From CAITSH01 sp025356665 (GTDB lineage: Bacteria > Pseudomonadota > Gammaproteobacteria > Burkholderiales > SG8-39), in the NCBI GenBank assembly GCA_025356665.1, contig JANXRV010000108.1:1-64000 (forward strand): a stretch of DNA of 64,000 nt, read 5' to 3'. Positions within the stretch are counted from its first letter, which is position 1. Every line of letters starts with the position of its first letter. The notes under the pieces were generated by a model. That model saw only the letters and a program-made list of their open reading frames with translations, made no database searches and was not told where the DNA came from. Of the stretch, positions 50,681-60,900 are shown piece by piece. The position numbers and the translations under genes are program-made.

Positions 50681-50704
50681 CTCGCCACAAGAGGGCGAGG
50701 CTTC

Positions 50705-52015
50705 TTACTTGCTGGCGCCCATGACGTAATCCGGGAACCAGGTCACGGTCGCCGGGAATACCGTGATCACGCCGATGCAAATCACCAGACAGACAAAAAA
50801 TGGTATCGAGCACTTGGCGATGTAATTGCTGTCCTTGCCGGTCATGTTTTGCAGCACAAAGAGGTTGAATCCCACAGGCGGGGTTACCTCGGCAATTTCC
50901 ACCAGCAGCACGATGAATATGCCAAACCACACCAGGTCGAACCCCGCCTTCTGGATCATCGGCAGCACAACCGTGGCGGTGAGCACGATCATCGAGATGC
51001 CGTCCAGCGCCGTCCCGAGCAGGATGTACAGAATGCACAGCACGCCGATCAGCGAATAGGGGCTCAGGCCCATCGAGCCGACCCACTCTGCCAGTGCACG
51101 CGGGATGCCGGTAAAGGCCATGGTCATGCTGAGGAAGGACGCGCCGGCGAGGATGAACATGATCATGCACGACACGCGCGTGGCGCCCATCAGGCTGTCG
51201 AGGAAGTTCTGCCACGTCAGCGATTTGCTCCACCAGGCGATGGCGAGCGAGCCGAGGACGCCGAAGGCGGCGCACTCGGTAGCGGTGGCCCATCCGGCGA
51301 TCAGCACCCAGACGATGAACACGATCAGCAGGGTGCATGGGATCAGGTTGCCGGACTTGCGCAGCTTTTCCATGAAACTCATGTCCGCATCCGGCGGCGG
51401 CGTTTTTTCCGGATTGCGTATGGCCCACCAGACGATGTAGCCGGAAAACAGCGCCATCAGGATGAAGCCCGGAATGAAGCCGGCGAGAAAAATGCGGATG
51501 ATGGACGCATCGGCCGCAACGGCATAGACGACCATGGTGATGGAAGGCGGGATCAGTATGCCCAGGGTTCCAGCGGTGGCGAGTGATCCGAGCGCGATTT
51601 TTTCATCGTAACCGCGCTTCATCAGTTCGGGCAGGGCGACCTTGGCGATGGTGGCGCAGGTCGCGGCCGAGGAGCCGGACACCGAGCCGAAAATGCCGCA
51701 GCCCAGGATGGTGGTGTGCATCAACCGGCCCGGCACCTTGTTCAGCCAGGGCGACAGGCCTTCGAACATTTCTTCCGAGAGCTTGGTACGAAACAGGATT
51801 TCGCCCATCCAGATGAACATGGGCAGCGCGGCAAGCGTCCAGGATGCGTTGGAGCCCCAGAACGCCGTGAACAGATTTTTACCCGGTGGCGTGTTGGTAA
51901 AAAACGCCATGCCTATCCAGCCGCAAATGGCGAGGGTCATGGCGATCCACACGCCGCCCGACAGCAGCAGGAACATCAGGAACAGCAATAAGCCGCCTAT
52001 CTGGACGAGTTCCAT
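50705..52015 (-). CDS. dctM: TRAP transporter large permease, DctM type
   Basis: A 436-residue protein with about 12 membrane helices. It couples solute uptake to an ion gradient. Family features: ALPMFIWMGEILFRTKLSEE, LGCGIFGSVSGSSAATCATI, ALGSLATAGTLGILIPPSI, and the late LGTALDGISMIVLTATVVLP. It is 6 bases downstream of dctQ and the last gene of the P-Q-M operon. Confidence 0.95.
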   Translation of the reverse strand: MELVQIGGLLLFLMFLLLSGGVWIAMTLAICGWIGMAFFTNTPPGKNLFTAFWGSNASWTLAALPMFIWMGEILFRTKLSEEMFEGLSPWLNKVPGRLMHTTILGCGIFGSVSGSSAATCATIAKVALPELMKRGYDEKIALGSLATAGTLGILIPPSITMVVYAVAADASIIRIFLAGFIPGFILMALFSGYIVWWAIRNPEKTPPPDADMSFMEKLRKSGNLIPCTLLIVFIVWVLIAGWATATECAAFGVLGSLAIAWWSKSLTWQNFLDSLMGATRVSCMIMFILAGASFLSMTMAFTGIPRALAEWVGSMGLSPYSLIGVLCILYILLGTALDGISMIVLTATVVLPMIQKAGFDLVWFGIFIVLLVEIAEVTPPVGFNLFVLQNMTGKDSNYIAKCSIPFFVCLVICIGVITVFPATVTWFPDYVMGASK

Positions 52016-52021
52016 ATCTGG

Positions 52022-52555
52022 CTAGACGTCCTCGGTAAAGTCGCCGCGCGCATGCCGTTCCTCGACCGCGAGGACATAGCCGGGGCGGTTGCCGCGCAAT
52101 ACGGTCACCAACTCATCGAGCACGGCGACCAGCAGCAAAATGGCGCCGACGACAAAACTCATTTGCGGCACCCACAACGATACGACGATGAGGCCGTTGG
52201 ACATGTCGTGGAACAGCCAGCTCTCGTAGGTGAATTTGCACGCCCAGAAAGCGAGGTAGCCGACGAAGGTGGTGGCGATGGAAAGCGAGATGATTTCAAA
52301 AACGTGCCGTGGGCGCGGGCCAAGATTTTCAAGGAGCAGGCCGACGCGCACAAAATCGCCGCGCTTGAAAGTATGCGCCATGCCCAGAAAGGCCGATGCG
52401 GCGCAAAACCAGGCGACGAGGTCATCCGAGCCACCGGTGCGTAATCCAAATTCGCGCATGGCGCTGGCACCCACCATCACGACGAAAATCGCGAATACAA
52501 AAAACGCCGCGAGATAGCCCGCGGCGTCGTAGAGAAAGTCCAGGGTACGGCGCAT
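52022..52555 (-). CDS. dctQ: TRAP transporter small permease, DctQ type
   Basis: A 177-residue protein with four membrane helices. The typical DctQ patterns TGGSDDLVAWFCAASAFLGM and HTFKRGDFVRVGLLLENLG are present, and the second half has MSNGLIVVSLWVPQMSFVVG. It lies 30 bases downstream of dctP. Confidence 0.93.
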   Translation of the reverse strand: MRRTLDFLYDAAGYLAAFFVFAIFVVMVGASAMREFGLRTGGSDDLVAWFCAASAFLGMAHTFKRGDFVRVGLLLENLGPRPRHVFEIISLSIATTFVGYLAFWACKFTYESWLFHDMSNGLIVVSLWVPQMSFVVGAILLLVAVLDELVTVLRGNRPGYVLAVEERHARGDFTEDV

Positions 52556-52585
52556 GTTGTTGTTATGGCGTCGCCGTACGCCGGA

Positions 52586-53557
52586 TCACATCTTGCGGAA
52601 GGCGTCGACCGCGGCCTGGCCGTCGGGGCCGGCTTTTTTCAGCCAGTCCTGCAGCATGGTGTCGCCGACTTTTTTCAGGTCCGAGCTGAGCTGGGCACTG
52701 GGCTTGTGGATGGTCATGCCATTTTTGGCAAGCTGCTCGAAATACCAGCCGTTTTTTTCCTGGGAGATCTTCCAGCCGCGCGCCTCGGATTCAGCCGCAA
52801 CCTTGAGCAGCGCGTCCTGCGTTGCTTTGTCGAGGGCGTCGAAAGCCTTCTGGTTGACGATGATGGCGTTCTTGGGCAGCCAGGCCTGGGTGTCGTAGAA
52901 ATTTTTGATGTATTCGAAGGTCTTGGTGTCAAAGCCGGTCGAGCCCGAGGACATGTAGGAGTCACATACGCCGGTGGCGAGGGCCTGGGTGAGTTCGGCG
53001 GCCTGCACCGTCACCGGTTGTGCACCGACCAGCTCTGCGATTTTCGCGGTCGCCGGGCTGTAGGCGCGCCATTTCAGGCCTTTCATGTCGGCGGCGCTGG
53101 CGAGCGGCTTCTTGGAGTAGATGCCCTGCGGCGGCCATGGCACCGTGAACAGCAGCTTCACGCCCTGCGCGGCGAGGAGTTTTTCCAGCACCGGCTTGGA
53201 GGCCTTGTACAGCTTTTGTGAGTCGGTGTAGCTTGTGGCAAGGAAGGGCACGCCATCGAGGCCGAACAGCGCATTTTCATTTTCAAAGTTCACCATCAGG
53301 ATTTCGCCGGCCTGGGCCTGGCCGCCTTGCACCGCGCGTTTGATTTCCGGCGCCTTGAAGAGGGACGCGTTGGCGTGGACCTGGATCTTCAGCTTGCCGC
53401 CGGTGGCCTTTTCCACGTCATTGGCGAACTGCTGCACGTTTTCGGTGTGGAAGTTGCCGGTGGCGTAGGCCGTGGGCAGGTCCCACTTGGTTTGTGCGGT
53501 GGCAAGGCCGCTGGCAAAGCCCAAGGCGGTGATGATTGCAAATTTCCTGAACAGCAT
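52586..53557 (-). CDS. dctP: TRAP transporter substrate-binding protein, DctP type
   Basis: A 323-residue periplasmic binding protein. A signal peptide ends in GLATA before QTKWDLPTAYATGNFHTENV. The carboxylate-binding arginine lies in MKGLKWRAYSP, where DctP proteins hold their ligand. The start at 53557 follows GGGAGA; the longer frame is not credible. With dctQ and dctM it forms a complete TRAP transporter for an organic acid. It is the nearest relative in the window of the leaderless protein at 56997. Confidence 0.94.
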   Translation of the reverse strand: MLFRKFAIITALGFASGLATAQTKWDLPTAYATGNFHTENVQQFANDVEKATGGKLKIQVHANASLFKAPEIKRAVQGGQAQAGEILMVNFENENALFGLDGVPFLATSYTDSQKLYKASKPVLEKLLAAQGVKLLFTVPWPPQGIYSKKPLASAADMKGLKWRAYSPATAKIAELVGAQPVTVQAAELTQALATGVCDSYMSSGSTGFDTKTFEYIKNFYDTQAWLPKNAIIVNQKAFDALDKATQDALLKVAAESEARGWKISQEKNGWYFEQLAKNGMTIHKPSAQLSSDLKKVGDTMLQDWLKKAGPDGQAAVDAFRKM

Positions 53558-53788
53558 GATCGTCTCCCTTGATTTTGGGCCCGGGCTTGATGCGCCGAGT
53601 CCGGCACAGTGTGTCAGACGGTCCGTATGCGCGTCAATCCGGACAACTGTTTGTACGCGCTGCGGGATGTTTGCGGGTGTCGAGCGTGTTGCGAAAGTGG
53701 AAGGACGATATCGGCACCGTGGCAAAAGGTCAACAATTGCGTGGACGCGGGGCATTTTTGGCGGGCTTGCCCGCATAAGCTGCGTTGT

Positions 53789-54892
53789 TCAGTCGGCGAG
53801 CAAGCCGGCGACCAGATCGGCGAGCGCCAGCGAGGCCGTCAGCCCGGGTGATTCGATGCCGAAGAGGTTGACGAGGCCGGGTACGCCATGGTCGCGCGGA
53901 CCTTCGATCATGAAGTCGCGGGCCGGCTCCGAGGGCGCCTGGATTTTCGGCCGGATGCCGCTGTAGCCCGGCGACAAGGCGCCGTCCTTGAGGTCCGGCC
54001 AGTAGGTGCGGATAGCGGCATAGAATTTTTCCGCCCGCTGCGGATCGACGGTGTATTCGATCTTGTCTATCCATTCCACATCGGGACCGAAGCGCGCCTG
54101 GCCGGCGAGGTCCAGCGTCACATGCACACCGAGGCCGGCCGCCTCGGGTATGGGATAGATCAGGCGCGAAAAGGGCGCGCGGCCGGCGAGGGCATAGTAA
54201 TTGCCCTTGCAGTAATAGCTTGGTGGCACGTGGGCCGCTGGGAAGTCCTCCAGGCTTGCCGCAACTTTTGGGGCGTGTAGTCCTGCGCTGTTGACGACGC
54301 GGCGCGCCAGCAATTGCATCGGTTGCTCGCCACCGACCTCGAGGAGGATACCGTCGTCTTGCACGCGGCCGCCACTGACCGGTCCGGTAAAGGCCAGCAT
54401 GGCGCCGTGCGCTTCGGCATCCCCTTGGTAGGCGAGCATCAGGCCGTGGCTGTCGATAATGCCGGTCGAGGGCGAGTGGAGCGCTGCCACGCAGTGCACC
54501 GCCGGTTCCATGTCGCGCACGCTCGCAAGGTCCACGGGTGCGAGATCAGTCACGCCATTGGCTCGCCCTTGTGCCAGGATTTTTTCCAGTTGAGGAATTT
54601 GCGCCACCGAGGTGGCGACGATCAGCTTGCCGCAGCGCTGGTGGCTGACGCCATGATCGGCGCAATAGGCGTAGAGCTGTTGCCTGCCCGCCACGCACAG
54701 CCGCGCCTTGAGCGAGCCCTTGGGATAGTAGATGCCGGCGTGAATGACTTCCGAATTACGCGAACTGGTGTGCGTGCCTATGGCGTTTTCGGCCTCAAGC
54801 ACAATGACTTCGCGCCCGGCCATGGCAAGGGCACGGGCCACGGCAAGACCCACCACCCCGGCGCCTATGACAACGGTGTCAACCTGCTCCAT
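53789..54892 (-). CDS. FAD-dependent oxidoreductase, L-2-hydroxyglutarate oxidase-like
   Basis: A 367-residue DAO-fold flavoenzyme. The dinucleotide motif VVIGAGVVGLAVARALAMAG is at the start, followed by ENAIGTHTSSRNSEVIHAGI and YYPKGSLKARLCVAGR, the marks of the LhgO/YgaF group. PSTGIIDSHGLML and the C-terminal NLFGIESPGLTASLALAD match too. LhgO oxidises L-2-hydroxyglutarate to 2-oxoglutarate and passes electrons to quinone. Substrate here is inferred. It lies 19 bases downstream of the DUF2848 gene. Confidence 0.86.
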   Translation of the reverse strand: MEQVDTVVIGAGVVGLAVARALAMAGREVIVLEAENAIGTHTSSRNSEVIHAGIYYPKGSLKARLCVAGRQQLYAYCADHGVSHQRCGKLIVATSVAQIPQLEKILAQGRANGVTDLAPVDLASVRDMEPAVHCVAALHSPSTGIIDSHGLMLAYQGDAEAHGAMLAFTGPVSGGRVQDDGILLEVGGEQPMQLLARRVVNSAGLHAPKVAASLEDFPAAHVPPSYYCKGNYYALAGRAPFSRLIYPIPEAAGLGVHVTLDLAGQARFGPDVEWIDKIEYTVDPQRAEKFYAAIRTYWPDLKDGALSPGYSGIRPKIQAPSEPARDFMIEGPRDHGVPGLVNLFGIESPGLTASLALADLVAGLLAD

Positions 54893-54911
54893 CGATGGGT
54901 TTTAGCTGGGG

Positions 54912-55604
54912 TCAGGCGACGAGGGCAAGATCCTGTACGGCGTAGCCGAGCGCGATGCTGCGCCCGAGCACTGGGTCGTGCAGCTCCATCTCGAAGCGCG
55001 GCGCCGGACGCACGCCGCCGATTGCGGCGAGCGTGCCGCAAAACAGGACGGTGCCGTCTGCCAGTTTTGCGCCGCCGGTGTACTTGTTAATTATATCCAG
55101 ATGCGGGCGCATCGCCGCGAGCGTGCCATCCTGGTAGGGCGTGCGTTTGCCATTTTCAATAATATGCGAGCGCAACACCAGCTTGTCCCAGTGGGGCAGC
55201 ACGTCGCTCACGCGCCACAGCGTGCGGCCGAGCATTTTTGCGCACACCTGCTTTGAAATCGCCACGGAATAGGCCTCGGTCTTGCGGTCGGTGTGGTCTG
55301 AGCCGGCGGTCACCCATAGTTCGCCATCCATGGCGACGAGCACGAACTCGGCTTCTCCGGATGTATTGGGGCCGACCACCTGCATGGTGTCGCCTTGCAG
55401 CGCCTGGTTGACGGCGCCCATGTAGTACAGGGGCGTCTTGGAGGGCGCCGGCACGCCCAGCGCTTTTAGTTCCTCGATGTGGTGGTGTACGGCCGCCTCG
55501 TCGCGCGCCGTCCAGCCGCCTATGACCAGGCTTTTGACGACGAAGCTGCGTGAATCGGTTCCGGTCGGGGTGATGCAGTCAAACTGAAGGACGGTGGTTT
55601 GCAT
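54912..55604 (-). CDS. DUF2848 family protein
   Basis: A 230-residue protein of DUF2848, which resembles the fumarylacetoacetate hydrolase fold. The marks are LVIGGWTARDEAAVHHHIEE, APSKTPLYYMGAV, ELWVTAGSDHTDRKTEAYSV and TVLFCGTLAAIGGVRP, ending in GYAVQDL. The acidic FAH-type metal ligands may be those around FEMELHDPVLGRS. Function unknown; usually found beside transporters and other catabolic genes. The start at 55604 drops an 18-codon extension. Confidence 0.87.
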   Translation of the reverse strand: MQTTVLQFDCITPTGTDSRSFVVKSLVIGGWTARDEAAVHHHIEELKALGVPAPSKTPLYYMGAVNQALQGDTMQVVGPNTSGEAEFVLVAMDGELWVTAGSDHTDRKTEAYSVAISKQVCAKMLGRTLWRVSDVLPHWDKLVLRSHIIENGKRTPYQDGTLAAMRPHLDIINKYTGGAKLADGTVLFCGTLAAIGGVRPAPRFEMELHDPVLGRSIALGYAVQDLALVA

Positions 55605-55644
55605 GGTCTGGGGTCTGTGAAAAAGTTGCGATGGGTTGAGGGGC

Positions 55645-56451
55645 TCAGAGTACGGCAAGCTCGGCGTTGCGCAGGTCGGTCACCAGCATGCAGCCGGGTT
55701 TGTGGGTGATGCTGATGGGCGGTTTTGCCGTGCGGATGGCTGATTGCGGGGTCACGCCACAGGCCCAGAAAACAGGAATCTCGCCGCCCCGGATATCCAC
55801 CGCATCGCCATAATCGGGCCGAGCGATGTCTTTGATGCCGATCGCGGCGGGGTTGCCAAAATGCACCGGGGCACCGTGCACATTGGGGAAGCGCGTGGTT
55901 GTCTGGATGGCGCGGATCGCATCGGCGGCGACAAACGGTCGCATCGACACGACCATGGGCCCGCTAAAACGTCCCGCCGCCGTGGTGGCGATATTGGTGC
56001 GGTACATCGGCACATTGCGACCCTGTTCGATATGGCGCACCTTGAGCCCCGCCTCGATCAACGCCTGCTCGAAAGAGAATGAGCAGCCGAGTACGAAGGT
56101 GACAAAGTCGTCGCGCCATAAGGCCATCAGGTCGTCGGCTTCGCCCGCAGCTTCGCCGTCGCGGAATACGCAGTAGCGCGAGATATCGGTACGGATGTCA
56201 AGGTCCGCACCCAGGCGCGGCAGGCGCGGATCGCCCGGTTCGCTCATTGCCAAGATGGGGCAGGGTTTTGGATTGGCCAGGCAAAAGCGCAAAAATTCCT
56301 CGGCATAGTCCTTAGTCAGGATGGCGATGTTGCCTTGCGCATATCCCGGTGTCTGCCCTGAAGTCTGGCTGCTGAACGTGCCTGTGCGAATGAGTCGGCG
56401 AAGCTCGGCGGGTTGGCTGACGATCCTTGGCGCGGTACTGGTGTTAGGCAT
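55645..56451 (-). CDS. DUF1445 putative hydro-lyase / D-glutamate cyclase-like protein
   Basis: A 268-residue protein. It matches the DUF1445 family: TPGYAQGNIAILTKDYAEEF, FVLGCSFSFEQALIEAGL, MYRTNIATTAAGRFSGPMVV and GEIPVFWACGVTPQSAI. The mammalian relative DGLUCY turns D-glutamate into 5-oxo-D-proline; bacterial members are usually called putative hydro-lyases. A 5-oxoprolinase gene on the other side of the same divergent promoter region supports a link to oxoproline. First gene of the minus-strand operon. Confidence 0.88.
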   Translation of the reverse strand: MPNTSTAPRIVSQPAELRRLIRTGTFSSQTSGQTPGYAQGNIAILTKDYAEEFLRFCLANPKPCPILAMSEPGDPRLPRLGADLDIRTDISRYCVFRDGEAAGEADDLMALWRDDFVTFVLGCSFSFEQALIEAGLKVRHIEQGRNVPMYRTNIATTAAGRFSGPMVVSMRPFVAADAIRAIQTTTRFPNVHGAPVHFGNPAAIGIKDIARPDYGDAVDIRGGEIPVFWACGVTPQSAIRTAKPPISITHKPGCMLVTDLRNAELAVL

Positions 56452-56996
56452 GTCGAGTCTTTGGCGGGAGGATGCTAGCTTGTATTGTAGTGGTGGCTTG
56501 CCGCTATGTCTTGTCGTCGTGGGAGGTGATGACGGCGTACTGCCTTGATGGCGGGGCCGGATGATCGCATGGATGGGCACGTTAATTTTTAGGGATTGAC
56601 TGAACAAGGGGGGAAAGCCCCCTTGTATATTCCCCCGCGTCAGAGGCAAGCCGCTCAAGGGCTTCTCTCAATGGACTCTCCCATTGGACTCTCATTGGCA
56701 GGACTTGATCAGCGCTGCCCCAGCTTAATCTAGTAAAACGATGACAAATTATCGATAAATAGCTATATTGCGCCGTTCGTCGCAACGAGCCCATACCACG
56801 GCACCTATGTCACCCATGGTGCCGATAGCACTCGCTAGACGGCCGGAGGGTTCTTCTCGCAGCGGGCGTTTTGTTGGGCGAGTTGGCGTGTTTCTTGCCG
56901 CTTCTGTCTGGTCTGTATGACCAGGCGGGCCGTGCCGCCACCTCGCTTTAACGCGGTGCCGCATGGCTGTGAATATGTCAAACGCCGGGGCGTATC
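56452..56996. other. Divergent regulatory region
   Basis: This 545-bp gap separates the DUF1445 operon from the oxoprolinase operon. It contains a short perfect hairpin (CAAGGGGG with CCCCCTTG, from 56605), a doubled TGGACTCTC motif around 56670-56692, and a likely promoter at 56741-56769. A 37-codon frame (56807-56920) encodes a basic stretch plus FLAASVWSV, faintly like a signal peptide, but is out of frame with the following gene. Confidence 0.6.
56741..56769 (+). promoter_or_regulatory. Predicted sigma-70 promoter
   Basis: ATGACA (56741-56746) and TATATT (56764-56769) are separated by 17 bases in an AT-rich stretch. It would drive the DctP-like/oxoprolinase operon with an untranslated leader of about 220 bases. 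Confidence 0.5.
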
Positions 56997-57983
56997 ATGG
57001 GTTTGCCTGAGCAAGTGATGGAAAATGGTCCCGCGCCTTCCTTTGCATGGGATCTCGCCAATGAGTATCCCGCCACTTCAATCGCTGGCGAGGGGGATCT
57101 TGAATTCGCCCGGCGCCTTGGGCGTGTTACCGCGGGACGTGTGCGCATTTGCGTCAAGACCGATGGAGCCGCCGGACTGAACACACGCGAGCAGTTTGAA
57201 GCGGTTAGCGCAGGATGCATCATGCTGGCCGATTCTTTCGCCGGCGCGCTCGTTGCGCTTCATCCCTTGTTCCAACTGCCGTCCTTGCCATTCCTCACCC
57301 TTGGCACCGACGATGCCCGCCTGCTGTTTAATCTGGCGCGCCCGCAATACGAGCGCGTACTGACCGGACTGGGGCAGAAATTGCTTTACGCCTCGCCCTG
57401 GCCGCCGACCGGACTTTGGACGCGTTCTCCCATTGCCGACGTCCAGGCCTTGAAGGGCTTGCGTGTGCGCACCTATGACGCGGGCAGTGCCCAGGTGTTC
57501 GGGCGAACGGGGGCGAAGGCGTTTTACACACCGTTCACGCAGGCGCTTGGCCTGCTCGGGGCAGGCGAACTCGATGGCGTGATGTCCTCGGGGGATGGCG
57601 GCGCCGGTGCCAGGCTGTGGCCGGTCCTGCCGTGTTTTACGCCGCTGCATTATGCTGTGCCACTCAGTCTGACAACCATGAACCTGGCGAGTTGGAACGA
57701 GCTTGATGTGGGGTTGCAGGCAGATATAGAGGCTTGTGCCGCGGCCACAATGCGGTCGTTGTGGCAGCGCATGGGCGCGCGTGTCGAGGAAAATTATGGC
57801 CGTTTGCGGCAGGCTGGCGGTGTTGTCGCGCCTGCGCTTTCGCCGGTGTTGCGCGCCGCTTTTGCCGCGGCGGCCGAAATTGTTATGAACGACTGGCTCG
57901 CGCAAGCGGGCGACGAAGGAAAAATGCTGCTTTCGGCCTTTCGTGCCGCAAAGTCTGAACAAACCACCGGACTCATACCATGA
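56997..57983 (+). CDS. DctP-like TRAP binding protein lacking a signal peptide
   Basis: A 328-residue homologue of DctP: FAWDLANEYPATS, LFQLPSLPFLTLGTDDAR, YASPWPPTGLWTRSPI and LKGLRVRTYDAG (with the ligand arginine) line up with the DctP encoded at 52586. The start MGLPEQVMENG gives no signal peptide, and the frame upstream is blocked by a stop at 56970. It may be a cytoplasmic relative, a decayed binding protein, or a gene whose leader was lost by frameshift. Its stop overlaps the oxoprolinase ATG. Confidence 0.82.
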   Translation: MGLPEQVMENGPAPSFAWDLANEYPATSIAGEGDLEFARRLGRVTAGRVRICVKTDGAAGLNTREQFEAVSAGCIMLADSFAGALVALHPLFQLPSLPFLTLGTDDARLLFNLARPQYERVLTGLGQKLLYASPWPPTGLWTRSPIADVQALKGLRVRTYDAGSAQVFGRTGAKAFYTPFTQALGLLGAGELDGVMSSGDGGAGARLWPVLPCFTPLHYAVPLSLTTMNLASWNELDVGLQADIEACAAATMRSLWQRMGARVEENYGRLRQAGGVVAPALSPVLRAAFAAAAEIVMNDWLAQAGDEGKMLLSAFRAAKSEQTTGLIP

Positions 57984-60900
57984 ACACACAACCCACATCA
58001 CTTCGCTGGCAATTCTGGATAGACCGCGGCGGCACCTTCACAGATATCGTCGCGCGCCGCCCAGATGGCTCCATCAGCACACACAAGCTGCTGTCGGAAA
58101 ACCCCGGTCATTATCGTGATGCGGCGGTGGCGGGCATACGTCACTTGATGGGTGTGGCCGCCGGGGCGGCTATTCCAGGCGAGCAAATCGAAGCGGTCAA
58201 GATGGGCACCACGGTTGCGACCAACGCCTTGCTCGAGCGCAAGGGCGAAAAAACCCTGCTCCTGATCACCCGCGGTTTTCGCGACGCGCTGCGCATCGCC
58301 TACCAGAACCGCCCGCGGCTGTTCGACCGCAATATCATCCTGCCCGAGCTGCTTTATTCCAGGGTGGTCGAAATCGACGAACGCATCGGCGCGCGCGGCG
58401 AGGTGCTGGCGTCGCTGGATATCGCGGCGGCGAGACGGGAACTGGATGCCGCCTACGCCGAGGGCTACCGCTCGGTGGCGATCGTTTTCATGCACGGCTA
58501 CCGATTTACCGACAATGAAAAGCGCACGGCCGAAGCGGCACGCGAGGCCGGCTTTAGCCAGGTATCGGTCTCGCACCAGGTCAGCCCCTTGATGAAACTG
58601 GTGTCGCGCGGTGACACCACGGTGGTTGACGCGTATTTGTCGCCCATCCTGCGCCGCTATGTGGATCAGGTCGCCTCCGAATTGTCCGGTGTGCGTCTGA
58701 TGTTCATGCAATCGAACGGCGGCCTTACCGATGCGCGACGCTTCCAGGGCAAGGACTCCATTCTGTCCGGGCCGGCTGGTGGCATCGTCGGCGCGGTGCG
58801 CACCTCGCTCATGGCGGGCTTTGAAAAAATCATCGGTTTCGACATGGGCGGCACCTCCACTGACGTGTCGCATTTCGCCGGCACGCAGTTGTCCGACCTT
58901 GAGCGCGTGTTCGAGACCCAGGTCGCCGGCGTGCGCATGCGCGCGCCGATGATGAGCATCCACACCGTGGCCGCAGGCGGCGGCTCGATCCTGCATTTTG
59001 ACGGGGCGCGCTATCGCGTCGGGCCTGATTCGGCCGGCGCCAACCCCGGGCCGGCGTCGTATCGCAAGGACGGACCGCTTGCCGTGACCGACTGCAATGT
59101 CATGCTGGGCAAGATCCAGCCGAAATTTTTTCCGCCTGTGTTCGGGCGTTCCGGCACCGAGCGTCTGGATGCCGATGTCGCGCGTCAAAAATTTACCGCT
59201 CTTGCCGCAGACATCCGCAAGGCCACGGGTAATGCGCGCACACCCGAGGCCGTGGCCGAGGGATTCATCGACATCGCCGTTGGCAACATGGCCAACGCCA
59301 TCAAGCAAATTTCGGTGCAGCGCGGCCACGATGTCACCGAATACACGCTGTGCTGCTTTGGCGGCGCCGGCGGCCAGCACGCCTGCCTTGTTGCTGATGC
59401 GCTGGGTATGACGCGGGTGTTCATTCATCCGCTGGCCGGCGTTCTTTCAGCCTATGGCATGGGCCTTGCCGACCAGACGGCGATGCGTGAGCAGGCCGTT
59501 GAGGTAAAGCTCGAGCCCAAGCATGTTGGCGAGCTCGAGTCGGTGCTGGACCGACTCGCCGTTTCGGCGCGCGAGGAATTACTCGGGCAGGGCCTGCCGC
59601 CCGAGCGCGTGCGTGTCCTCAAGCGCGTGCACCTGCGCTATGACGGTACCGATTCGGCCTTGATCGTAAAACTCGCCGCTATTCCCGGAATGGTCGCCGA
59701 GTTCGAGGCGGCCTATCGCATGCGCTATTCCTTCCTGATGCCCAATCGCGGGCTGATCGCCGAGGCGGTGTCGGTCGAGGCCATAGGCGCCTCGGAGGCG
59801 CCGCCCGAGGCGATGCCGGCGCCCGGTACGCGCATCGGCACGCCGCAGGCGGCCCAAACGGTGCAGATGTTCACCGGCGGCAGGCATCATGCGACGCCTG
59901 TGTTCGTTCGCGATGCGCTGCAAGCGGGTGACAAGCTCAAGGGGCCTGCCATCATTGCCGAGGCCAATGCCACCACCGTGGTGGAGCCCGGCTGGCAGGC
60001 CGAACTCACGGCGCGCGATCACATCGTCCTCGAGCGCATTGAGGCGAGGCCGGAGCGCCACGCCATGGGCACCAAGGTCGATCCGGTGATGCTGGAGATT
60101 TTCAACAACCTCTACATGTCCATCGCCGAGCAAATGGGCCTGCGTCTGGCCAACACCGCCTACTCGGTGAATATCAAGGAGCGCCTGGATTTTTCCTGCG
60201 CGGTGTTCAACCAGGCGGGCGAACTCATCGCCAATGCGCCGCACATGCCGGTGCACTTGGGATCTATGGGCGAATCGATACGCACGGTGATTCGCGAGAA
60301 CACCGGCAAGATGAAAGCCGGCAACGTCTACGTGCTCAACGCGCCCTACAACGGCGGCACCCACCTGCCCGACATTACCGTCATTACGCCAGTGTTCGAC
60401 GATGCTGGCGAGCACATCCTGTTCTACGTTGGTTCACGCGGCCATCATGCCGACATCGGCGGCATCACGCCCGGATCCATGCCGCCCTACAGCAAGCACA
60501 TTGAAGAGGAAGGTGTGCTTATCGACAACTTCCTGCTGGTCGAGGAAGGGCGTCTGCGCGAGGCCGAAACCGTGGCGCTGCTGCAATCGGCCAAGTACCC
60601 GACACGCAACGTCGAGCAGAACATGGCCGACCTGCGCGCCATGATTGCCGCCAATGAAAAAGGCGTTCAGGAACTGCGCCGCATGGTTGCCCACTTCGGT
60701 CTGGAAGTGGTGCACGCCTATATGCGCCATGTGCAGGACAACGCCGAGGAGGCGGTGCGCCGCGTCATCGACGTGCTAAAGGACGGCGCTTTTGAATACG
60801 AGATGGACAACGGCGGTCTGATCAAGGTCAGGATCACCATCAATAAAAAGAGTCGCAGCGCGGTTATTGATTTCACCGGCACCTCGGCGCAACTGCCCAA

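Noticed and set aside
57998..59428. 476-codon open frame on the minus strand
   Set aside because: Antisense to the highly conserved oxoprolinase; composition typical of a shadow frame.
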